Assembly: GCF_003049505.1 (NCBI RefSeq)
Contig: NZ_PYWN01000038.1
Span: 37,285-101,284, forward strand
Length of the DNA: 64,000 nucleotides
Direction of reading: 5' to 3'
Origin: Metasolibacillus meyeri
Lineage (GTDB): Bacteria > Bacillota > Bacilli > Bacillales_A > Planococcaceae
Shown here: one piece after another, positions 30,461 to 37,933 of the stretch
Layout of the letters: each line of letters opens with the position of its first letter
Numbering within the stretch: the first letter of the stretch is position 1
Translations under genes and position numbers: made by a program
The notes under the pieces: generated by a model
The model's database searches: none
Told to the model about the DNA's origin: nothing
What the model saw: only the letters and a program-made list of their open reading frames with translations

Positions 30461-33400
30461 TCAATTTTCTCCTTTTAACATAGCAGCTTGATTAATCCAG
30501 GTATAAAGGATATGTCGATATAAAGAAAGGGCTTTTTCTTCAAACTCCCGATCAATTCCAATTAGCCTATTTAGATGTAAATGAATAATGCTATCTAGTA
30601 TGTGATCCTTATTTGAATAAAGTGAGCCATCTTTCTCATAGCGATTAACCTCTTTTAGATAGATTGCTAACATTTCATTCCTTAATTGAAAAAGATCATA
30701 CAATACCGGGTGCTCTTCTAAATACTTATTTCTTGCTAGTGTATTATTGTATTTTTCGAAAATATTGACTAGAGAATTTTTATTTTCCCTGAATTCTTTT
30801 AGATATTTTTTATAATCCAAAGTCTTACTCAAAAATGCTAATTGCTCCTGATAATCTAATCCAAAGCTATGCATATAATTGCTAATATTAATGATAGACA
30901 AATGGTCCTTTGAAATAGATAAGGTTTGATTTTGTTTTCTATTTATTAACTCTAATGAAAGGAGGCTATCATAATAAAATAAATTTTCTGCATAGTTAAT
31001 GAGCTCTGGACCACCGTACCTCTCAATTTCTGGATCATACGTATCGATAATACAATTACTGATAATCCCAATTTCCTGTAGCTGATTAATCCATTCTTTA
31101 ACTTTATCTAACTTTTCTTTGTCCACTAAAGGTACTTTAAATCTCAGTCTTATATGGAATTTGGGATCTTTATAGCGCATATAGAAAAACTGTTCAAACC
31201 AATCGTTCTTATGAATAAATTTTAATAAATGTTCTCCTAAAAGTTCCTCTTGCCGATTTTCTGGACAGTAAAGTTTAATATAAATCCATTCTGAAAAAGG
31301 CATTTTCATACGATTTTTATCCAAGATAACCCGCATATTATTATTCAATACCTTTTTAGTAAACACTTCTTCATCTGATGATATTTTTGTATTAATTAAA
31401 GAAAAAACTAATTCAGTTGGGTATTTTTCATCACTCTCTACGTACTCAATTAAAGCAAGGGTTAATCCATGAGAAAGTTTTGAAACCTCCTTAAAAAGGT
31501 CTTGAATATGCATTGTATTTTCCGTATTTAGAAGAATTCGATTGTCAAATACAGATAAATATACATACTTAGGAAGGGAGTATTTTTCTCTAAACACATT
31601 AAAAGCATCTATAAAATCCTCTAAATTTTTACACCCCTTAAAAGTATGGTGCTTAATAGTCCATCTTGCAGGTGATAATATGAAATTTTTATATGAGATT
31701 CGTGGGATGAAAGCTAAATCTAGGCTAACCAAATTACTAAAAAAATACGGATAATTCGTACCACGCCGTTGTGCCCCTACTTCTAAGAGAAATCGATAAA
31801 CATTAGGACATATATCTGGATTAAGCATATGACTAGTTAAAGGAATAATCTCTTTTTGTAATTCTTGAGATTTAATATAGAGCGCGTCATGAGTACAGCC
31901 AACTACAACATCATCGATATTAATATTATTTTCAATATGTGTATTGCTAATAATACACATGTTGTAATCCCTTCTATCCTTCACTTGGCAAACATTAAGG
32001 TTACGTGGATTTACAGGAGCTGGTTGGACTTCTACTAACAATGCATCAGGATGTAATTTCTTTTCTCGTTTATTTATATCTATCCAAAAATCATATTGAT
32101 CTGGAAAGTAATTAATAAACCTCCCCAATGTTGAACCCGCTCCATTAGCGTATGGATTAGAACCTAAAATGAACTTTTTCTCTCCATTATGTCTGTGAGT
32201 CGTAAAATAAATATCCAATGAATCAGGTAGCCTGTTTTCAGACTCCTTCACTTTACTAATCATATCTATATGTTCTTCACTTAATTGAAGCTCATATTGG
32301 TTAGTAAGCAGAGATTCCATAATCCATTCTAAAAATAAATTATCTACAAAACCTAGTAGATGTCTCCCTTTAAAATCTCCATTTTCTTCCTCATTAGGAG
32401 GGTATTTATAACCATTAGGGGCTCCTAAGCCAAAGTCTTTATCTAATAGTTCTAGGATAGGCACTTCTCTATCTAACCCATATCTCTCCAAAAAGCTAGA
32501 GTGATACTCTTGCAAACTTGCATCGACAACACCGCCATTAATAGCTGTAAAATCACATAATAATTTAGTTATATTTTCTATTTCTTTCTTGTGAGATTCA
32601 GTTAAGAGATAGGATATTTCATTTGTTATAAGGTCGACTTTTAAAAAGTTTTTTACGGAAACTATATTTTTCATTTTTTCTATCGTGTTCATATAAATAT
32701 CAAGCCCTTCACCAATGGGAAGCTCCTGATAAAAGTTAATCATTTCATTAATGATTTTAAGTTCATTCACTATAGGATGTTTTTCATTTGTAGTTAATAA
32801 TACATCCAAAATATGAGCTAAAGGATTATGTACATTGTTTGGTATATTCAAGTTAGTAACAAGAAACTCTTGCTCAACCAAACTCACTAGAAATTGAGTA
32901 ATGACCTTTGTTTCAACAAGAGGATATTTCAACGACAGAATAGCAATTACTTCTCTGAAAGGAATTCCTTTCTTAGATAATGAGTATACCTCTTCAACAA
33001 TGTGGTTATAATTAATAGTTGTCTCACTGTACGTACTATTTGAACCTTCGTAGTCAACACTATCGGAGCTAAATACTAACTTCGCTCGATTCCCCTTAAT
33101 TAAGATTCCCTGGTTTAATTTCACATCTAATTGATTAAGTAACCCGTAATCTGCCTGTAATAATTTAATTAATTTATGCGCCCATTCCATATCAATTTGC
33201 ACTCGCTTTTGGTAATTAAAAGAGATTTCTCTTTCTGTGCTATTTTGAAGAAATTCTCCTATACCAACACTTGCGCACAAACCAAATGGAGTTGTTCTTG
33301 TTGAAACTCTATTAAGATATCTAAAAATTCCCTTAATCACATTTCTTTTATCTTTCGATTTACTATCAGTACTTATACTCTCAATTGAAGATAAAAGTGA

Positions 33401-33568
33401 AGGACTTGATATGGCTATCGTTTCTTTTATCTTTTTATCACACAGAACAAGGTTTTTTAGATAGATTAGTTGCTCATTTTGGGACATTTTGCTTAACTCT
33501 TCATTTGAAAGTTTTTCAAAAAAATAGTTTTTGTCCATATATGAGTTTCTAATCATGAATTTATTCAT
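30461..33568 (-). CDS. lanB: Full-length lanthipeptide dehydratase LanB
   Basis: A class I dehydratase that uses glutamyl-tRNA to glutamylate and then eliminate Ser and Thr of the precursor. The start at 33568 (MNKFMIRNS) is chosen by alignment with the NisB N-terminus and an AAGGG site 9 nt upstream; ATGs at 33619 and 33637 are in frame and possible. At about 1035 residues both parts are present: the glutamylation domain, with VSTRTTPFGLCASVGIG (RTTPFG near residue 91-96, as NisB RSTPFG), and the SpaB_C elimination domain, with the terminal HLHLNRLIGIDRE motif that holds the NisB His 961 equivalent. It has its own promoter and is AT-rich. Confidence 0.95.
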   Translation of the reverse strand: MNKFMIRNSYMDKNYFFEKLSNEELSKMSQNEQLIYLKNLVLCDKKIKETIAISSPSLLSSIESISTDSKSKDKRNVIKGIFRYLNRVSTRTTPFGLCASVGIGEFLQNSTEREISFNYQKRVQIDMEWAHKLIKLLQADYGLLNQLDVKLNQGILIKGNRAKLVFSSDSVDYEGSNSTYSETTINYNHIVEEVYSLSKKGIPFREVIAILSLKYPLVETKVITQFLVSLVEQEFLVTNLNIPNNVHNPLAHILDVLLTTNEKHPIVNELKIINEMINFYQELPIGEGLDIYMNTIEKMKNIVSVKNFLKVDLITNEISYLLTESHKKEIENITKLLCDFTAINGGVVDASLQEYHSSFLERYGLDREVPILELLDKDFGLGAPNGYKYPPNEEENGDFKGRHLLGFVDNLFLEWIMESLLTNQYELQLSEEHIDMISKVKESENRLPDSLDIYFTTHRHNGEKKFILGSNPYANGAGSTLGRFINYFPDQYDFWIDINKREKKLHPDALLVEVQPAPVNPRNLNVCQVKDRRDYNMCIISNTHIENNINIDDVVVGCTHDALYIKSQELQKEIIPLTSHMLNPDICPNVYRFLLEVGAQRRGTNYPYFFSNLVSLDLAFIPRISYKNFILSPARWTIKHHTFKGCKNLEDFIDAFNVFREKYSLPKYVYLSVFDNRILLNTENTMHIQDLFKEVSKLSHGLTLALIEYVESDEKYPTELVFSLINTKISSDEEVFTKKVLNNNMRVILDKNRMKMPFSEWIYIKLYCPENRQEELLGEHLLKFIHKNDWFEQFFYMRYKDPKFHIRLRFKVPLVDKEKLDKVKEWINQLQEIGIISNCIIDTYDPEIERYGGPELINYAENLFYYDSLLSLELINRKQNQTLSISKDHLSIINISNYMHSFGLDYQEQLAFLSKTLDYKKYLKEFRENKNSLVNIFEKYNNTLARNKYLEEHPVLYDLFQLRNEMLAIYLKEVNRYEKDGSLYSNKDHILDSIIHLHLNRLIGIDREFEEKALSLYRHILYTWINQAAMLKGEN

Positions 33569-33665
33569 TATTTCTAACCCTTGTTTATTTATTTGTCTTT
33601 CAATAGAACCTGTAATCATTTGACACCATTCCCCCATAAGTATTAATAAATCAATAAATTAAGCC

Positions 33666-33694
33666 ATTATAAGAGTGAGCATGTTAATTGACAA
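33666..33694 (-). promoter_or_regulatory. Promoter ahead of lanB
   Basis: TTGTCA (33689-33694) and TATAAT (33666-33671) with a 17-nt spacer on the minus strand. It would transcribe lanBTC apart from lanA, so the enzymes may be made at a basal level. Confidence 0.75.
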
Positions 33695-33860
33695 TAATCT
33701 TTGAATTAATTACGAATAACGCAAATGTCCCCCCTGACAATACTTTGATTAATTATGATTTCTATTTTGTAATAAACAATCTTTTTTCATAAATTTGATA
33801 CCTAGCGTCATGAGTAAAAGAAATTCATTTATATTTAAAATATTTCCTGTCATAAAATGA

Positions 33861-33896
33861 AAGAAAAGTTCACCTCTAAAACTAGGAGATGAACTA
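33861..33896 (-). terminator. Partial terminator between lanA and lanB
   Basis: AGTTCATCTC and GAGGTGAACT arms (one mismatch) with a short loop, followed by TTTTCTTTC on the minus strand, 34 nt after the lanA stop. Such a step-down hairpin is usual in lantibiotic operons, where the precursor is needed in excess of the enzymes. Confidence 0.8.
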
Positions 33897-33929
33897 TTCT
33901 TTCTCACTTCACTAACCTATTTCTAAATA

Positions 33930-34088
33930 TTATTTACTACAACCAAAAGAAATACATACGAATGTTGGACATGTTTTAGTAGGACAAGCCCTTAGTGACA
34001 CTCTGATTGGAGAAACCGTATGTGGTTGAACAGTGTCATCAATTTTGATTGAGTTTTTTTGAATGTTTAAATCGAAATCATTTTGCAT
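33930..34088 (-). CDS. lanA: Class I lanthipeptide precursor peptide LanA
   Basis: A 52-residue peptide with a GGAGG site 10 nt before its ATG. The leader has the class I FDLNI box (residues 5-9, an FNLD-type motif bound by LanB and LanC) and ends in SPIR (residues 26-29), like the nisin ASPR site, so cleavage after Arg 29 is likely. The 23-residue core starts VSLRACPTKTC and ends FGCSK. Its Cys residues are 35, 40, 45 and 50, exactly five apart, with Ser 31, Thr 37, Thr 42 and Ser 47 placed for four side-by-side rings. The S-x3-C-P-T-x2-C part resembles two-component beta peptides. It is first in the operon and lies right next to lanB. I know no identical peptide. Confidence 0.93.
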   Translation of the reverse strand: MQNDFDLNIQKNSIKIDDTVQPHTVSPIRVSLRACPTKTCPTFVCISFGCSK

Positions 34089-34119
34089 AACGAAATTGCC
34101 TCCTAATATTTTGAATTGT

Positions 34120-34131
34120 TTGTGATCACAA
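34120..34131. promoter_or_regulatory. Palindrome at the lanA transcription start
   Basis: TTGTGATCACAA is a perfect 12-bp palindrome immediately downstream of the lanA -10, where a bound repressor would block transcription. Its TTGTGA half also occurs in both upstream direct repeats. Confidence 0.5.
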
Positions 34132-34136
34132 GATAA

Positions 34137-34165
34137 ATAGTAAATTATTCTAAATATTTAGTCAA
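34137..34165 (-). promoter_or_regulatory. Promoter of lanA
   Basis: TTGACT (34160-34165) and TACTAT (34137-34142) with a 17-nt spacer on the minus strand, about 50 nt upstream of the lanA start. Confidence 0.75.
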
Positions 34166-34195
34166 CCACCCAAAAATGTAAAAAGATAATTTTAT

Positions 34196-34235
34196 ATTTC
34201 ACAAACATTACATTTATTTCACAAATATTACATGT
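34196..34235. repeat. Two 20-bp direct repeats upstream of the lanA promoter
   Basis: ATTTCACAAACATTACATTT (34196-34215) is followed at once by ATTTCACAAATATTACATGT (34216-34235), 17 of 20 identical. They lie 31 nt upstream of the lanA -35 and are about two helical turns apart, a usual layout for activator binding. No regulator for them is seen except the adjacent TetR protein. Confidence 0.55.
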
Positions 34236-34430
34236 ATCAAAATAAATATCATAAACAACATTTATATATCCATTAATTCCAATTTTGTGTAATATATAAA
34301 ATAGAAAGATTTTAAAAAATAACATAAATAATTAGGTGTTTGTTATATAAAAATCAATAATAAACATAATAATTTTTATATAATTATTCGATAATTAGTA
34401 GTTGCAAAATATTAAATTACTAAGTTTCCT

Positions 34431-34459
34431 AAAACATACTGAACAGATCAGTATGTTTT
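34431..34459. promoter_or_regulatory. TetR-type operator
   Basis: Two perfect 12-base arms, AAAACATACTGA (34431-34442) and TCAGTATGTTTT (34448-34459), with a 5-nt spacer, lie 42 nt ahead of the tetR-family start. The position suggests autoregulation. The rest of the 404-base gap between lanA and this gene is very AT-rich without other genes. Confidence 0.8.
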
Positions 34460-34501
34460 AACTTCTTAATCGTTACAAGAAAAATAAATGAGGTGATAGT
34501 T

Positions 34502-35365
34502 TTGAAAGAAAGAATCATTAAAGCCGCTTTAAAATTATTTTCTCAAAAGGGGTACCATTTAACCAGTGTACAGGAAATTGCTAACTGCGCAGAGATATCG
34601 AGGAGTACATTGTACGCCAACTTTACTTCCAAAAAGGATATTCTTAGCTCTATTTATCATTTTTATTTAGATTCATTATATGAACGCTTAGATGTTAATT
34701 TACCAGAAGGCGAATCTAATGATGATAGGATGAATAATTTCAAAGTAATCTTAACAAACTATTTAAATGTTGCTTTTGAAAACGAAGATTTTTTAATAAT
34801 GCAAATGAATGAACAAAATATAAACGACCCCAAACTCGCTAAGTATATAACTGATAAAAGAAATAAAATATATCGTAGATGGTTAGATATTGTAGGATAT
34901 ATTGGTGGAGAAAATTTAAATTACTGCTCATTAGATATGGTTGTTATCTTAAACAGCCTTATTGAAGAGTACTCTACAGTAGCTATCTTTGATCGAAATA
35001 CGCTAGCAGTAGAAGATTTAGTTAATTTTATATGTCAAATTATTTCTTGTATTTACAATGGTTTTGCTCGCTCCGACATTGAACCTATTTTACTTGAAGA
35101 TTATATGCCTCAAGAATTTACTAATGAAAATTTAGATATGAAAGACCAATTAAAATTAAAAATTGAGGATTTAGAAGTTTTGATTAAAAATATCCGTTTA
35201 TCTAAGGACAAATATGTTGAAGTATATTCTTCTTTAAAATTAATTCAAAAGGAAATCTCAAACCCAAAGGCAGATTTGATAATTATTAAAGGTTTATTAC
35301 GAAATATAAAGCAAATTAAAGATTTACAGTACATTGCTGAGGATTGTATTGAACTCATACAATGA
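34502..35365 (+). CDS. TetR-family regulator with a long C-terminal extension
   Basis: About 287 residues from a TTG at 34502 with AGGTGA 6 nt upstream; a GTG at 34493 is possible. The N-terminal DNA-binding domain is clear: RIIKAALKLFSQKGYHLTSV, then the helix-turn-helix QEIANCAEISRSTLYANFTSKKDIL. Most TetR proteins have 190-220 residues; here the last 70 (DQLKLKIEDLEVLIKN... to the end) form a predicted coiled coil or helical hairpin absent from usual members. It is divergent from lanA and upstream of the NSR-like gene, so it likely controls peptide and immunity; the ligand is unknown. Confidence 0.88.
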   Translation: MKERIIKAALKLFSQKGYHLTSVQEIANCAEISRSTLYANFTSKKDILSSIYHFYLDSLYERLDVNLPEGESNDDRMNNFKVILTNYLNVAFENEDFLIMQMNEQNINDPKLAKYITDKRNKIYRRWLDIVGYIGGENLNYCSLDMVVILNSLIEEYSTVAIFDRNTLAVEDLVNFICQIISCIYNGFARSDIEPILLEDYMPQEFTNENLDMKDQLKLKIEDLEVLIKNIRLSKDKYVEVYSSLKLIQKEISNPKADLIIIKGLLRNIKQIKDLQYIAEDCIELIQ

Positions 35366-35400
35366 AATACTTCCTTAAAACTTCTCACATACATACTTAG

Positions 35401-35508
35401 TCATGGAGAATCACCTTGTGTAACTATGAAAATGATATTCGCTACAAACAGATAGATAACAGAAGTCCATTATATGAAAGTCTAGATGAACAAACAGGAT
35501 TGAACTAA
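35401..35508 (+). pseudogene. C-terminal gene remnant
   Basis: A 35-codon frame without a start codon, bounded upstream by a stop, reads SWRITLCNYENDIRYKQI and ends ...LDEQTGLN. The residue mix looks protein-like. I cannot assign the family. It may be what remains of a gene lost between the regulator and the membrane protein. Confidence 0.3.
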
Positions 35509-35537
35509 TATCAATTAACCTAGGAGGTGTAATTAAT

Positions 35538-35762
35538 ATGTCTATAACGATTAAGCAAGTATTTGTTTCTGCTATTTCTGCACTAATAATTTCAATGATT
35601 AGCGTTGGAGGAAGTACTTTAGCAACCTTTTTATTCTATAAACTAGATAAGGAATCATTTGGAGATATCCTTTCAACATCACGAATAATATGGTTTTTAA
35701 TTGTATTTGTCTTATCATTTTTCTTTATATTATATGAGTTAGATAAGAAGAAGCGAGTATAA
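35538..35762 (+). CDS. Small membrane protein of unknown function
   Basis: Seventy-four residues, with GGAGGTG 8 nt ahead of the ATG. Two membrane spans are seen (about residues 8-34 and 48-68), separated by a charged loop KLDKESFGD, and a positive tail DKKKRV. I do not recognise the family. It lies between the TetR-type regulator and the NSR-like protease in the same direction and may form part of the immunity unit, for example as a lantibiotic-shielding membrane protein; that is inference. AT-rich like the lan genes. Confidence 0.75.
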   Translation: MSITIKQVFVSAISALIISMISVGGSTLATFLFYKLDKESFGDILSTSRIIWFLIVFVLSFFFILYELDKKKRV

Positions 35763-35821
35763 TTAGGTAAGAGATACCATAAAAATAAAAAGAAACTATT
35801 CTTTATAAGAAAGTAGAGATA

Positions 35822-36787
35822 ATGTTGAAATTCTTTAAATGGATAACGATTACCCTAAGTATTTTCTTGTTAGCAAGTATTTTTTTAGTTTATCAATTCG
35901 GCCCAGTTGTCGGTGCACAATTTGGCAAACCAATTTATATCTTCGCACCGAATGCCGAAAGATATGGGAAAGTTGCAATCGAAATGATTGAATTAAATGG
36001 TTATTATGCAAACGGTGAACAATGGGAAGAAACAAAAGAAAAGCTTAAAAATGAGTTTAAAAAAGTTTCCGTTTACGAAGATACGTACTTGTTCATTGAA
36101 GAAGCCTTACAAGTTGGAGGCGGAAAACATTCATTCTTACTAACGAAAGAAAATCGACAAACACTTTCTGCAAAAGATGAAATGCCCTCAACCACGCGTG
36201 AAGGAGACCTACTTATTATAAAATTACCCCAGCATATAGACGCCGCTGCCAATGGAAAACAGTACGCTGATACGGTTCTACAAGAAATTAAAAACAACAT
36301 GAACATCAAAGGAGCCATTATCGATCTTCGTGGAAATCGTGGTGGAGACATGGGGCCTATGATTACTGCCGTTTCTCCATTTCTCGAAGATGGGGACCTT
36401 TATCACCTTGAATATTTAGATCGTGATTGGACGGTAAAATTAGAAAACGGAAAATCAATCGGGGGTGGCACACAAATTACAACAAATATCACACCATTTA
36501 AACTCGATGTGCCAGTCGCTGTCTTAATCGATGACCAAACAGCCAGTTCAGGTGAAGCAGTATTAATGGCATTTATGGGACAGCCACACGCAAAAATATT
36601 TGGTCAACCCTCTGCTGGTTATGCTTCTGCCAATATAACACTTCCTTTATATGACGGTACATTAATTAACATTACAGTCGCCTATAATAAAACATTAAAC
36701 GGCGAAGTATTTTATGACACGCCAGTTCTACCAGATGTTCAAACAGATCATCCGCTAGAACAAGCAATAGAATGGTTAACCAAATAA
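35822..36787 (+). CDS. S41-family protease resembling nisin-resistance protein NSR
   Basis: A 321-residue protein with one N-terminal membrane anchor (residues 7-27) and an extracellular S41 (tail-specific protease) domain. The active-site sequence is TASSGE, with Ser 243 as nucleophile, and a His in GGGKHSF (His 103); these match the TASSAE Ser and the GKHS-type His of streptococcal and lactococcal NSR, which clips the tail of nisin. The Lys of CtpA-type S41 enzymes is not evident at the expected place, again as in NSR. Length and anchor also fit NSR. It lies 3 genes from lanA, so peptide immunity is plausible; a role in leader processing is the alternative. Confidence 0.85.
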   Translation: MLKFFKWITITLSIFLLASIFLVYQFGPVVGAQFGKPIYIFAPNAERYGKVAIEMIELNGYYANGEQWEETKEKLKNEFKKVSVYEDTYLFIEEALQVGGGKHSFLLTKENRQTLSAKDEMPSTTREGDLLIIKLPQHIDAAANGKQYADTVLQEIKNNMNIKGAIIDLRGNRGGDMGPMITAVSPFLEDGDLYHLEYLDRDWTVKLENGKSIGGGTQITTNITPFKLDVPVAVLIDDQTASSGEAVLMAFMGQPHAKIFGQPSAGYASANITLPLYDGTLINITVAYNKTLNGEVFYDTPVLPDVQTDHPLEQAIEWLTK

Positions 36788-36797
36788 AGTGAAACTT

Positions 36798-36833
36798 CAA
36801 TCAGTGGGGAATTTCCTCATCCCCCACTGATTG
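36798..36833 (+). terminator. Hairpin after the NSR-like gene
   Basis: CAATCAGTGGGG and CCCCACTGATTG arms with an 12-nt loop, 11 nt past the stop. Only TTAGTTG follows, so the T run is weak. Confidence 0.6.
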
Positions 36834-36856
36834 TTAGTTGAACGAATCTGGCTTTT

Positions 36857-36990
36857 ACGGACAGTTATCGCCCACCTACCCTTTTTATTTTTCTCAAGTT
36901 TTGAGGTGGGTGTCTTGTATCTGTACCTGTCGTGTTGCTTTCGCACAGAAAATATTTGCTTTCGATACATAAAACATTACTGTCCGTTAA
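36857..36990. repeat. Intergenic element bounded by ACGGACAGT inverted copies
   Basis: ACGGACAGT (about 36857-36865) and ACTGTCCGT (about 36979-36987) bound about 130 bases that include CCCACCT/AGGTGGG arms and a TTGCTTTCGATACATAAAACATTACTG box like that at 5358-5383 (key bases GCTTTCGATACA). The rest of the 445-base gap 36788-37232 shows no gene. Confidence 0.45.
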
Positions 36991-37182
36991 TGTGGGATAA
37001 ACAAAGCTATTTAAACGAGATAAAGTTTTTATAAACATCCAACTAGGTAAATTACAAATCATCGAATTGTATAGTGTAATTACAAGATAGAAAAAAGAAC
37101 AATAGTCACTCTTATTTTCTCCATTAACAGGATTCATCAAGCCTTTATTTTAAACTACGATAGCGCCAAATTTCACGCGTAC

Positions 37183-37229
37183 TAAAAAAACCGTTTGGAA
37201 AGTAAGCTCACACATTACTTTCCAAACAG
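37183..37229 (-). terminator. Terminator after ispD
   Basis: CTGTTTGGAAAGTA and TACTTTCCAAACGG arms with an 11-nt loop, followed by TTTTTTTAG on the minus strand, right after the ispD stop. In Bacillus ispF would follow instead, so this stop isolates ispD from the inserted region. Confidence 0.88.
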
Positions 37230-37232
37230 CAC

Positions 37233-37922
37233 CTATCCTTCATTCACTCGCTTGCGCAAAATAGCCTCTCCGAATAATAAATCCTCTTGCGTCGTCATTT
37301 TCAGGTTTTCATAGCTACTTTCGACAATATGCACTTCATGTCCAAGACGTTCCACCAGCATTGCTTCATCTGTGCCTAAAAAACCTACTTTTTCTGCTAC
37401 ATCGGCAGCCTCCGCTAGTAAATCAAAGCGAAATGCCTGTGGTGTTTGAATCATCCATAAGCTATCACGCTCAATTGTTTCAGCGATAACTGTACCACGC
37501 ACCTTTTTCATCGTATCCTTCGCACGAACTCCAGCAATCGCTGCGCCCTCTTCATAGGCGACCTTTGCTAATTGCGCAATAATTTCTTGGGTAATAAATG
37601 GTCTAGCCGCATCATGTACAAGAACAATCTCCACCTGCTCCATCGCCTTCAAGCACGAATGAACAGAATGCTGACGCTCTTCACCCCCAGCAGGTAAGCC
37701 CTTTACTTTCGTAATATGATAGCGCTCAAGTAATTCCTCAATAAAAGTCTTCTCCTCTGGCTTCACCGCTAACCAAATACCTGTACAATGATGATCCCGC
37801 TCAAATATTTCTAGTGTGTGCATTAAAATTGGCTTTTCTAAAAGAGGCAAAAACAACTTGTTTTGCCCTGCTCCCATCCGCTTTCCACTGCCCGCAGCAG
37901 GCAACACTACTTCATATTGCAT
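37233..37922 (-). CDS. ispD: 2-C-methyl-D-erythritol 4-phosphate cytidylyltransferase
   Basis: IspD makes CDP-methylerythritol in the MEP isoprenoid pathway. The 229-residue protein has the nucleotidyltransferase motif LPAAGSGKRMGAGQNKLFLP (residues 8-27), the HDAARPF motif (about 103-109) and the C-terminal DEAMLVERLG and NLKMTTQEDL segments. It lies 11 nt after yacL. Its usual partner ispF is 12.7 kb downstream. Confidence 0.97.
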   Translation of the reverse strand: MQYEVVLPAAGSGKRMGAGQNKLFLPLLEKPILMHTLEIFERDHHCTGIWLAVKPEEKTFIEELLERYHITKVKGLPAGGEERQHSVHSCLKAMEQVEIVLVHDAARPFITQEIIAQLAKVAYEEGAAIAGVRAKDTMKKVRGTVIAETIERDSLWMIQTPQAFRFDLLAEAADVAEKVGFLGTDEAMLVERLGHEVHIVESSYENLKMTTQEDLLFGEAILRKRVNEG

Positions 37923-37933
37923 TTGCTCACTTC

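Noticed and set aside
31542..31754. Plus-strand frame of 70 codons within lanB
   Set aside because: Antisense to the conserved dehydratase frame, without a ribosome binding site or known motif.
33749..33853. Second possible small precursor (34 codons, MTGNIL...) between lanA and lanB
   Set aside because: No ribosome binding site, no FNLD-type leader box, one Cys only.
36831..37140. Two frames (67 and 91 codons) in the gap after the NSR-like gene
   Set aside because: They read across hairpins and repeat boxes, have poor starts and no family resemblance.
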